From Megaleporinus macrocephalus (Eukaryota; Chordata; Actinopteri; Characiformes; Anostomidae), in NCBI GenBank assembly GCA_021613375.1, contig CM038721.1:2029986-2093985 (forward strand): 64,000 bases of DNA, written 5' to 3'. The number at the start of each line of letters is the position of its first letter. The stretch's first letter is position 1. A program made the translations under genes and the position numbers. Shown here in pieces: positions 55,533-64,000 of this stretch. The notes under the pieces are model-generated. The model made no database searches. It was not told the DNA's origin and saw only the letters and a list, made by a program, of their open reading frames with translations.

Positions 55533-56890
55533 TATTTATAGCTGCCAGAATCTTTAAAAAACCATGATAGAAATGTTTGGTCATACCGGCCAGCGCTACA
55601 AGAAAGTGAAGAAGGAACTTGACCCACATTTTTATATATATATATATATATAATTTATATATCATCTGTCTCCCTTTTGTCTGGGGAGGTTCCTTTCAGT
55701 GAAGGGTGGAGTCGCCCTCTGTGAACAGCTTCTGTTGCCGTTAAGTGTGAGGTTTTGTGCAACTTCTCTCTGTGGTAATCTCTGCCGCCCAACAAGAACC
55801 CGGTTTCCTGTTAAAGCACAGCTTCAGTTATTCCTCACCGCAGCTCTGCTCTGTTGAGTACTCGGGTTTGACGGGCGGCGCAGTGGAAGAGTTATCATAT
55901 ACGCCGTCGCTGTATAACGACAACCCAGTTCTGGTTTTCCACATAATCTGAACTCTACAGTCGTACGTCGTGTCAAAAAAACTTCATGATAAATGAACCA
56001 ATCCAAACGCTGTAAACTGCTGTTTTGAAGTTATCATGTTGGAGATGCTGTGTTTCTTCACAGAGAGACAACATTCACAAAGAAAACTCGTTTACATTCG
56101 AAAACTACGCTCTCAGGTACACTGCACACCTGTTTGGACCAAGTTATCATCTCTTATGACCTCGCTGTCGGTTCACTTAAGCTCATTTTTCTCGTCTCAT
56201 AAACCACACACCCCCGAAGAAAACCGCTTTGCATATATGTTTACACTGACTGCGGTTGTTATACGCCTCGTTTATAAACTGGAGCCGAATTACAGCAGCA
56301 TTCCAGCAGTTTTCAAGCTGCTCTGTATTTCATGTCTGTCTAAAAACAAGCAGTTATATATCTGTTTTTTAAGAGTTATAGTTTTCTCTGTAGTTTAGTC
56401 GTCAGCTGTCCTTTACAGTGATGAGAAAATGATGATGATGGGAAAAATTCTAAATAAAAATTAAATAAAATCTCTACTTTAACTTCACTTTAACGTACAG
56501 CCAAAGTTTCTTCTATAAACATACTGTACTGTTCTGAGTCGCTCGTCATCCGTTACCAGGGGTGATCGTTTTTCTGTAGTTAGAACAAATCCGAGAACCC
56601 ATTATTTACAAACTCACTCGTGTTGGAAGCCAGTGGGCAGCAGCTGAATTCTGTGAATAATCCTCTGAGATTTCTGACTATTTAACGTGAATTTGAAATT
56701 AAAACGTTTCCAACGACTGTTAAAAGTTAGTTGGGGAAGTTGATGAGGGGTAAGTGTTGTATCACAGTAGAACATTTTCACAACATTAGCATCACAATAT
56801 TTAATTTTTCTGAGAGTTTTTAGTAAATAAGATTAATTAAATGAACAAAATGTTCAAATGAATACTAATAAAATACTAATGAAATACTAA
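55533..56890. other. No gene recognised
   Basis: Intronic. The longest frame (56036-56398, plus) shows no recognisable domain. A (TA)n run of about 20 bases is at 55633-55652. Confidence 0.4.
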
Positions 56891-56892
56891 TT

Positions 56893-57235
56893 TACAATTA
56901 CAGCATTTAGCAGACGCTCTTATCCAGAGTGACTTACAGAAGTGCTTAATGTTCCGTCAGAGTGTGAGTATCTCTATCTAGTACAAACAGGTTTAAGTCC
57001 AAACTACTCTTAAACTCAAACACTGCCATAAACTAGAGCCAGAGCTGATACCTAGAAAAAAAGACAACAGAATATAAGATTAGACTCAGAGCAACACCTA
57101 GCAAGACTGGAACACCTACAGAGAAGAGAATAAACACACTACATACAGTATCAGTGCAGGACTTATTCAGAGTTCCTAGAAGATCACGTGCAGTTACAGT
57201 TTCTACCAATACTTCAGTAGATCAATGAAATACTA
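56893..57235 (-). mobile_element. L2-type LINE 3' tail (inverted)
   Basis: TTTACAATTACAGCATTTAG, then CAGACGCTCTTATCCAGAGT, then GACTTACA is the reverse complement of the tail at 60800-60868. Homology continues through CTAGCAAGACTGGAACACCT and TACAGTATCAGTGCAG. Confidence 0.85.
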
Positions 57236-57379
57236 ATGAAATACTAATTAAATACTAATGAAATACTGTTGAAATCAGATAAACGCTCCCATCACTACAC
57301 TGGTTATTCTCATGAATATCCTTCTCTCCCAAAAACTAGTCCCATCTCTGAAATGACCATAACATTAAAACTATCTTCT

Positions 57380-58340
57380 TGTATCTACACTCACTGTCCA
57401 CTGTATCAGCTCCACTGACCATACAGGACCTCCACTCACTGTCCACTGTATCAGCTCCACTGACCATACAGGACCTACACTCACTGTCCACTGTATCAGC
57501 TCCACTGACCATACAGGACCTCCACTCACTGTCCACTGTATCAGCTCCACTGACCATACAGGACCTCCACTCACTGTCCACTGTATCAGCTCCACTGACC
57601 ATACAGGACCTCCACTCACTGTCCACTGTATCAGCTCCACTGACCATACAGGACCTCCACTCACTGTCCACTGTATCAGCTCCACTGACCATACAGGAGC
57701 TCCACTCACTGTCCACTGTATCAGCTCCACTGACCATACAGGACCTCCACTCACTGTCCACTGTATCAGCTCCACTGACCATACAGGAGCTCCACTCACT
57801 GTCCACTGTATCAGCTCCACTGACCATACAGGACCTCCACTCACTGTCCACTGTATCAGCTCCACTGACCATACAGGACCTCCACTCACTGTCCACTGTA
57901 TCAGCTCCACTGACCATACAGGACCTCCACTCACTGTCCACTGTATCAGCTCCACTGACCATACAGGAGCTCCACTTCCAGACTGTAGTTCATCTGATTC
58001 TCTGTATACTTTATTACTCTGTTCTTTAATGATCAGGACCCCCACAGGACCCCCACAGAGCAGATACTATTAGGGAGGTGGGTCATTCTCACATGGATTA
58101 TGTGTTCACTCACTGTCCACTCTACTAGACACTCCTACTACTTGCTGGTCCACCATGTAGATGTAAAGTCAGAGACAGTAGCTCATCTGCTGCTGCACAG
58201 TTTGTGTTCCTCTAGTCCTTCATCAGTGGACACAGGACGCCGCCCACAGGACACTGCTGTCTGGATAGTTTTGGTTGGTGGACGATTCTCAGTCCAGCAG
58301 TGACACTGCTGTGTCTGATCCACTCACTCCAGCAGGGACA
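57380..58340. mobile_element. Fold-back MITE, copy 3 (inverted), with 45-bp repeat
   Basis: Reverse orientation relative to copies 1 and 2. The 45-bp array (57385-57975) comes first, then the arm (TTAATGATCAGGACCCCCAC, TATTAGGGAGGTGGGTCATT), then central sequence (ACAGGACGCCGCCCACAGGA) to about 58338. Same distance of about 50 bases between array and arm as in the other copies. Confidence 0.85.
57385..57975. repeat. 45-bp minisatellite, MITE copy 3 (~13 units)
   Basis: Units of TCCACTCACTGTCCACTGTA, then TCAGCTCCACTGACCATACA, then GGACC, the reverse complement of the arrays at 45740 and 51745. Confidence 0.97.
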
Positions 58341-58544
58341 TGTGCTGTCTGTGGTGATTGACTAGGTGCTGCAGTTGATGCTAATAGAGATTTCAAAGTA
58401 TTTTCTTTAATTGCATCCACAGATTTGTTCAGTTCAGTTTCCCGAACCAGTGAGAGGAACTTGGTGTGATCCGTTAGCCTCCCTGTTGCGGTTTAGGCCG
58501 GTAAGACTGGGCTTTATTGTCTTCTGTGTTGTGTCTGGTTGCAG

Positions 58545-58707
58545 GGCAGTTGTGTGCTAACGGTTCAGCTCAGCGATGAGGAGCTCAGTCTGGGAGAAGA
58601 AGTCGGGAAAGATGCAGAGTTATTCCTGGTCTTCACTGGATCCACTCAGAGGCATCTCAGCAGCACCCGGAGAGTCAGCCGGGATACCCTGCAGGCAGTC
58701 TGCCCAG
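58545..58707 (+). CDS. akap13: A-kinase anchor protein 13, second coding exon
   Basis: The acceptor GTGTCTGGTTGCAG precedes GGC AGT TGT. The exon runs 54 codons plus one base and ends CCCAG before a GTAGGT donor (58708). It encodes [20 protein letters not shown], then [20 protein letters not shown], then [14 protein letters not shown]. This aligns without gaps in its second half to the AKAP13 N-terminal sequence I recall (YLVFLGSTLRHCTSTRKVSS then DTLE). Phase 0 at the 5' end fits the exon at 48696-48728, giving an intron of 9816 bases. No third exon was found up to 64000. The exon is far upstream of the PKA-binding and DH-PH regions; the function of this N-terminal part is poorly defined. 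Confidence 0.9.
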
Positions 58708-58732
58708 GTAGGTTCTTCCTCATTAATTCGAT

Positions 58733-58967
58733 TAGGTAGGTGGGTGGGTGGGTGGGTGGGTGGGTGGGTGGGTGGGTGGGTGGGTGGGTGGGTGGGTGGG
58801 TGGGTGGGTGGGTGGGTGGGTGGGTGGGTGGGTGGGTGGATGGATGGATGGATGGATGGATGGATGGATGGATGGATGGATGGATGGATGGATGGATGGA
58901 TGGATGGATGGATGGATGGATGGATGGATGGATGGATGGATGGATGGATGGATGGATGGATGGATCT
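58733..58967. repeat. Compound (GGGT)n-(GGAT)n microsatellite next to an akap13 splice donor
   Basis: About 25 GGGT units (58735-58838) followed by about 32 GGAT units, starting 26 bases after the exon end. The right edge, GGATCTTTATTTGACACAAC, read on the minus strand gives AATAAAGATCCATCC. The GGAT part is therefore probably the microsatellite tail of a minus-strand retrotransposon 3' end. Confidence 0.97.
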
Positions 58968-59149
58968 TTATTTGACACAACATAAAAATAAAAAATGAAA
59001 AAAATCCAAATTAAGTTATGAAGTAACTCCTCCTCACACTTATTACATGCCCTATATGAACCGCTCCTCTGCTCTCACCTTCTTGTGATGAAATCCACAC
59101 CCCACCTCCCCCAGACTCCTCCCTCTCCTCCAACTCTTACTCAATCTTT
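58968..59149. other. Probable LINE remnant, otherwise unassigned
   Basis: A-rich sequence after the microsatellite; no coding remnant is visible. Confidence 0.35.
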
Positions 59150-59325
59150 CTATACAAAAGAAAAGTCTATACAAAAATAGACTTTAATACAAACATTTTT
59201 ATTTTTTTAAATTATCTGATACACTTACATTAATTGTGAAATGAACAATATTGTTTGTGAATTCCATGAAAATTGCATGAAATAAATTCGAAAGTGATCC
59301 TAAACTTTTGAGTGGTAGTATAATG
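59150..59325. mobile_element. Tc1/mariner-like MITE, partial copy
   Basis: Matches the right third of the element at 55370-55532 (CTATACAAAAATAGACTTTA, TGTGAAATGAACAATATTGT) and ends GTGATCCTAAACTTTTGAGT then GGTAGT. The left end is missing. Confidence 0.85.
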
Positions 59326-59942
59326 AAAAATCAGATCTGGACTAACCGTCTAACCAAAGCTACGCTGACACAAATCAGACATTTTGCTCTAATGCGAACA
59401 GATCGGATGGTTTCAGATCTGTTCGGATTCACGGCAATGTCTCACCAATGAAAATCTTCTTAAATGTGTATCTTTCTTTGTGTTTATAAGAGGAAAAAAT
59501 GTGTTATAATTCAAATAATCTCATTGGTTAAGCCTTAAGTGTTCTTAGGAATAATTCTGAGAACCGGTGGAATTCTTAAAAATGTCTTTGAAGGAAGCTT
59601 TCATAAATCTGATCTGATCTGTTCAAATCCAATCCATGAGCTACTAATACTAATAGACTCAATATTTTTGATTATTTTAAGTTATAATAATAATATCACA
59701 GATACCAGCTGCTCTGCAGACACACAGATGTTTGTATTATCAGATCTCTTGCTGTACGTAATTAGATAAACGTGTGAATCATTTCAGTTGGTTACTCTCT
59801 CCAGGAACCCCTCTGTGGGGGAGGGTTATGAATGCACTGGCTATGATGGCTGTCGTGATTCGGTGCAGTAAATGTTTAACGGAGTGAGTGACGTGCTGTC
59901 CGGAGCGTCTTTGTTTACTCAGGAAGTCAGAAGACGGGAATT
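59326..59942. other. No gene recognised
   Basis: Intronic sequence; a 76-codon frame at 59539-59769 is not recognisable. Confidence 0.4.
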
Positions 59943-60868
59943 TTGTCCAGCACGTTTGATCAGACACATCTGATCAGTTTCTCAGCCCATATTACGAACC
60001 TAACTCGGTCATGCAGATACATTCTCTACACTATCAGACGCATCCGACCCTTCCTCTCTCAGGAGGCCTCCCATGTGCTCGTCCAGGCTCTTGTCATTTC
60101 AAGGCTGGACTACTGCAACTCACTCCTGGCTGGTCTTCCTCTGCAGACCATCAGGCCCTTACAAATGATCCAGAATGCAGCAGTATGGCTCGTCTTCAAT
60201 CTTCCCAAGTTCACTCATGTCACTCCACTGCTGCGCTCCCTTCACTGGCTTCCTGTAGCTGCTCGCATTCAGTTTAAAGTTCTGATGCCTACAAAGCCAA
60301 GACTGGACCAGCTCCTCCTGACCTTATGGCAATGGTCAAAAGTCGAACCGCACCTCGAGCCCTTCGCGCTTCAGGTACGGCTCGGCTTGACCCGCCATCA
60401 CTCAAGATTCATGGAAGACACGCAACAAGACGCTTCTCTGTCCTGGAGCCCAGATGATGGAACGAACTTCCACTGGCTGTCCGAACAGCGAACTCTCTCA
60501 CGGTCTTCAAACGCAGACTGAAGACCACCGTCTCTTTGTGAAGCTCTTATAAACACTGATCTACTGAAGTACTGGTAGAAACCGTAATTGTACTTGATCT
60601 TCTAGGAACTCTGGATAAGTACTGCACTGATACTGTATGTAGTCTTGTATTTATTCTCTTCTCTGTAGGTGTTCCAGTCTTGCTAGGTGTTGCTCTGTAT
60701 CTAATCTTATATGTTGTGGTCTTCTTTCTAGGTATCAGCTCTGGTATGTGTTTATGGCAGTGTTTGAGTTTAAGAGTAGTTTGGATTTTAACCTGTTTGT
60801 TCTAGATAGAGATACTTTTGTAAGTCACTCTGGATAAGAGCGTCTGCTAAATGCTGTAAATGTAAATC
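59943..60868 (+). mobile_element. L2-type LINE 3' fragment (end of reverse transcriptase plus tail)
   Basis: Frame 59943-60521 contains RPFLSQEASHVLVQALVISR, then LDYCNSLLAGLP, IQNAAVWLVFN, HVTPLLRSLHWLPV and ARIQFKVL, the conserved C-terminal region of L2/CR1-clade reverse transcriptases. Frameshifts follow and no upstream RT motifs remain, so it is 5'-truncated and dead. The 3' tail GTAAGTCACTCTGGATAAGA, then GCGTCTGCTAAATGCTGTAA, then ATGTAAAT is the diagnostic L2 end. Confidence 0.9.
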
Positions 60869-61480
60869 AGAAGCACGTTGGTGCCGGCTCGAGACTCCAG
60901 TTCCAGTTCTTTCTTTACACCTTTCATGAGCCGAAGGTCAGTCTCTGCCCGGTTTGTCTTCGGCTTTATCCGTTACGTAAGTTTCAGCTCGGGCCGACTT
61001 GACCGTCCCGCTCCTGCCAACTCGTCTGCCCGGAGAGAGGCGGCAGCGCTCGAGCCTGTCAACAAAACGTGTTTGCCCTCTGATCTGATTAAGGGCTCAG
61101 GTGGATTGCAGCAAGCAAAGCAGATCGAGGCCCACAGAGAGCGCATTCATGTTATCTGTCTGGGTTCAGTCAGGCGTGTCGTTCTGTACACAGAGTCCTG
61201 CAGGCCGACTGCTCGCAGATCAATATTTACCGGCAGTAACGTGGCTCAGAATTAGAGTCGAGCTTTCAGACTCACGTTTAAGATACGAGCACCTCTACAC
61301 GGTCAGGAATCAGCATTCATTTAAAAGACAAAAACGCATTCGGGTCCGTATCAACGTCTCGTCTCCGTCCAAAGAGAAACAAGTGTCTCCTAAAGTCTAG
61401 TTCACACTTTTAATTTAACCAGACAAGTCATTAAGAACATATTCTAATTTACAATAACAGCCAATAAAAGAGTGACTGAC
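60869..61480. other. No gene recognised; moderately CpG-rich
   Basis: A 125-codon plus-strand frame at 60878-61255 has no recognisable domain and does not match the expected next AKAP13 exon. Confidence 0.4.
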
Positions 61481-61483
61481 TTT

Positions 61484-61966
61484 ATACCTGCTTCACACTA
61501 CACGACTGTCTGAGTGGTCAGGTCTTTATACCTGCTTCACACTACACGACTGTCTGAGTGGTCAGGTCTTTATACCTGCTTCACACTACACGACTGTCTG
61601 AGTGGTCAGGTCTTTATACCTGCTTCACACTACACGACTGTCTGAGTGGTCAGGTCTTTATACCTGCTTCACACTACACGACTGTCTGAGTGGTCAGGTC
61701 TTTATACCTGGTTACACTACACGACTGTCTGAGTGGTCAGGTCTTTATACCTGCTTCCACTACACGACTGTCTGAGTGGTCAGGTCTTTATACCTGCTTC
61801 ACACTACACGACTGTCTGAGTGGTCAGGTCTTTATACCTGCTTCACACTACACGACTGTCTGAGTGGTCAGGTCTTTATACCTGCTTCACACTGCACGAC
61901 TGTCTGAGTGGTCAGGTCTTTATACCTGCTTCACACTACACGACTGTCTGAGTGGTCCGGTCTAAA
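61484..61966. repeat. 44-bp minisatellite
   Basis: About 11 units of ACCTGCTTCACACTACACGA, then CTGTCTGAGTGGTCAGGTCT, then TTAT, nearly identical to each other. Confidence 0.97.
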
Positions 61967-61967
61967 A

Positions 61968-62264
61968 GCGTGTGAGAACTAAACTCTGGTGAGAACTGAA
62001 CTCTGGTAAGAACTGAACTCTGGTAAGAACTAAACTCTGGTAAGAACTGAACTCTGGTAAGAACTGAACTCTGGTAAGAACTGAACTCTGGTAAGAACTA
62101 AACTCTGGTGAGAACTGAACTCTGGTGAGAACTGAACTCTGGTGAGAACTGAACTCTGGTAAGAACTGAACTCTGGTAAGAACTAAACTCTGGTAAGAAC
62201 TGAACTCTGGTAAGAACTAAACTCTGGTGAGAACTGAACTCTGGTAAGAACTAAACTCTGGTGT
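61968..62264. repeat. 17-bp minisatellite
   Basis: About 17 units of AAGAACTGAACTCTGGT, with TAAACT and GAGAACT variants, directly after the 44-bp array. Confidence 0.97.
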
Positions 62265-62410
62265 AGAAACCAAACTCTTTATTTTTATGTTTAAGGAACT
62301 AAAAAAACTAAAACTAAAACTGAAAGTACGGTTTTGTACGTCTGACACATGAAAATAGGAACTGAATAACACTCAGTTGCTTCAGAATGAAAACTTTAAA
62401 TCTGGGTCAC

Positions 62411-62436
62411 TGTATATATATATATATATATATATG
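62411..62436. repeat. (TA)n microsatellite
   Basis: About 12 TA dinucleotides. Confidence 0.95.
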
Positions 62437-62475
62437 GTTCCTTGGCTTCAGGTTTCTGGCCTCTGCTGTAAAGAG

Positions 62476-62780
62476 CAAGCTTCTCCTAAACAACCCAGTA
62501 TTATTATCAGTTCTCATCTAATACCTGCTTTGACTGCTCAGTACTTCATTAAGCTAAATCAAGATTTGCTGCTGAAGGAACTGAACACATTCATACAATG
62601 TCTGGGGCGTCCAGGAGAAATCTGGAACCTAACTTTGTTCTTCAACTGGATCAAGATCTAATCTACTTCTCTCACAATAACATATTCATGTTACTTTGTA
62701 TTGTATGTCTGATTATTTACATCTGTTCTAATCAGATCTGCTGTTCTTACTGGTGAACAAACACTTATTGATCAGATAAA
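62476..62780 (+). repeat. Dispersed repeats shared with 41.2 kb and 12.8 kb
   Basis: 62476-62533 matches 41174-41232 in direct orientation. 62547-62780 matches 12832-13068 in inverted orientation (CTAAATCAAGATTTGCTGCT, ACATTCATACAATGTCTGGG). The family is not identified. Confidence 0.8.
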
Positions 62781-62994
62781 CAATCAGCTCAGACACCTCA
62801 GACTTGACCATCAACACAGTAAAACCAGTGAGCCAGTCGATCCACAGGTTGATAACTTGCCCAGTTTACAGTGTACAAGTTCATCATCCTTCAGGTTGTG
62901 TTATTTCCTGCTCCAGCTCTGTCTCCACCTTTCATTTATGGGAGATGCCATATCAGCTGCTTGCATCCTCAAGATAATAGACTATTTATTTATC

Positions 62995-63335
62995 TTAGGG
63001 ATGCACCGATACCACTTTTTCCTTACCGATACCAGCTTTTCAGGTATCTGCCGATACTGACACCGATACCAACTGAGTACCATACTCGATATATGGTTAT
63101 AAATCCTGATATTTATATTTATATGTTGTATTTTTATGTTTTATCCTGAATAAGATACAATAATCTTAAAAGAACAACATTTACTGGTTGAGTAACTGCA
63201 CATTAAAAAGTTTTAGAGCTATGAAAAAAAAAAAATACCACAATGCAGAAACACGTGCAGCCATTTAGTCAATAAGCTTCTTGGTATTGGTGCTCTCTAT
63301 TGCCGATACCGATACGGTATCAGTATTTATTTATT
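62995..63335. mobile_element. MITE-like GGGATGCACCGATACC repeat
   Basis: Begins AGGGATGCACCGATACCACT with several CCGATACC words and ends ATTGCCGATACCGATACGGT, giving partly inverted ends. The AGGGATGCACCGAT start is a familiar fish nonautonomous element motif. Confidence 0.55.
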
Positions 63336-64000
63336 TTTAACTACACAGACCTTATTGATATACCCAATTAAGCAAACAGACACTATGATCTCTCCAGACA
63401 CTCCACTTCGTTTCTCCATACAGATGCTCGGCCAACTGGAATGCGTTGACGCAGAGTGTGGTTAGCTCAGCTGGTGTTTAAGGCCCGGGCACTGATTTAC
63501 CGTGGGTCAGGACTAATGCCAGCCTGGGCCGAAGATAAGTGGGTGTGGTATGAAAAGCTGATGGGGCTGGAGAAGAATTTCCAGGGTGGACGAGCGACCG
63601 CAGCGGTGTTTCTTCTGCGCTGATGTGACGTTGTGCGGCGGTACGGTGTGACCAGCGCGCCACGTTATTGGTTTGATCTGCTCACTGGATTATGATCTTA
63701 CAGATTCGCTCTTTAAACAAGGCTGGGCTGTCAGTGCCTGAGATGCACGAGGTCCAGTTTTTCTTCCGACAGAGTGAAGAAAAAAAACGAGCCCACAGTT
63801 TGTGTATAAAAACAGGCCACATTCTTGGAGGGCCATCTTTAACCTTGGACTTCGACCGTGTCTTGTGCTCGCGGTTCTCTCCTGGGTGAGACTTGGCCGT
63901 CATGTTTACAGCAACCACAGGCTCCAGCCGCTGTGGTTATGGGCTGGGTGTGGGTTGCCATATAGATAATGACTTGGGTTTACTGCTGTGAGGATAAGAG
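63336..64000. other. No gene recognised
   Basis: Unique-looking, partly CpG-rich sequence with only short overlapping frames. The third akap13 coding exon is not here. Confidence 0.4.

Noticed and set aside
58576..58998. Gly/Trp/Val and Pro/Thr/His repeat frames
   Set aside because: Tetranucleotide microsatellite translations that begin in the akap13 exon in a wrong frame or lie wholly in the intron.
60878..61255. 125-codon frame as the third akap13 exon
   Set aside because: It does not resemble the AKAP13 sequence expected after the second coding exon, and no acceptor-donor pair in the right phase was seen.

Overview
The window is vertebrate nuclear DNA, most likely from a teleost fish and probably an otophysan such as a characin or catfish relative. 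The coding exons are split by GT-AG introns. The dispersed repeats are fish types: L2-type LINE, hAT, Tc1/mariner and piggyBac-like MITEs, and LINE 3' ends with microsatellite tails. There are no bacterial operons, and I see no rRNA, tRNA or CRISPR.

Only three coding exons are secure. On the minus strand, 754-1216 is the first coding exon of an sv2b-like synaptic vesicle glycoprotein gene, which leaves the window to the left. On the plus strand, 48696-48728 and 58545-58707 are the first two coding exons of akap13 (A-kinase anchor / Rho-GEF Lbc), which leaves to the right. The two genes are head to head, with about 47.5 kb between their first coding exons. GC-rich stretches at 29.3 kb and 31.1-31.5 kb carry promoter-type motifs and good plus-strand splice donors. 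They are candidate non-coding first exons, most simply for akap13. A possible orphan terminal exon with a stop codon and poly(A) signals sits on the minus strand at 25.66-26.01 kb.

By my estimate, about 40% of the window is tandem repeat. From left to right the main arrays are: 38-bp (1.5-3.3 kb); 21-bp (8.9-10.3 kb); an 11.4-kb array of about 28-bp units with higher-order structure (14.3-25.7 kb); three 30-bp CCAAT arrays, two direct and one inverted, the last two flanking the 29.3-kb candidate promoter; 45-bp (32.9-34.5 kb); 77-bp (35.4-36.1 kb); 25-bp (37.3-39.9 kb); 51-bp (40.7-41.2 kb); 12-bp (41.6 kb); 37-bp (42.4-43.1 kb); 32-bp (43.9-44.3 kb); three 45-bp arrays tied to one fold-back transposon family (45.7, 51.7 and 57.4 kb); tetranucleotide repeats directly after the second akap13 exon (58.7 kb); and 44-bp and 17-bp arrays (61.5-62.3 kb).

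The main theme is that many of these minisatellites appear to have been born inside transposable elements. The un-expanded seed unit can be found in another copy of the same element in this window, or in the family's recognisable terminal sequence or coding domain. The long open frames over the arrays arise because 21- and 45-bp units are multiples of three, and they should not be read as genes. The rest is decayed transposons and unassigned intergenic or intronic DNA.
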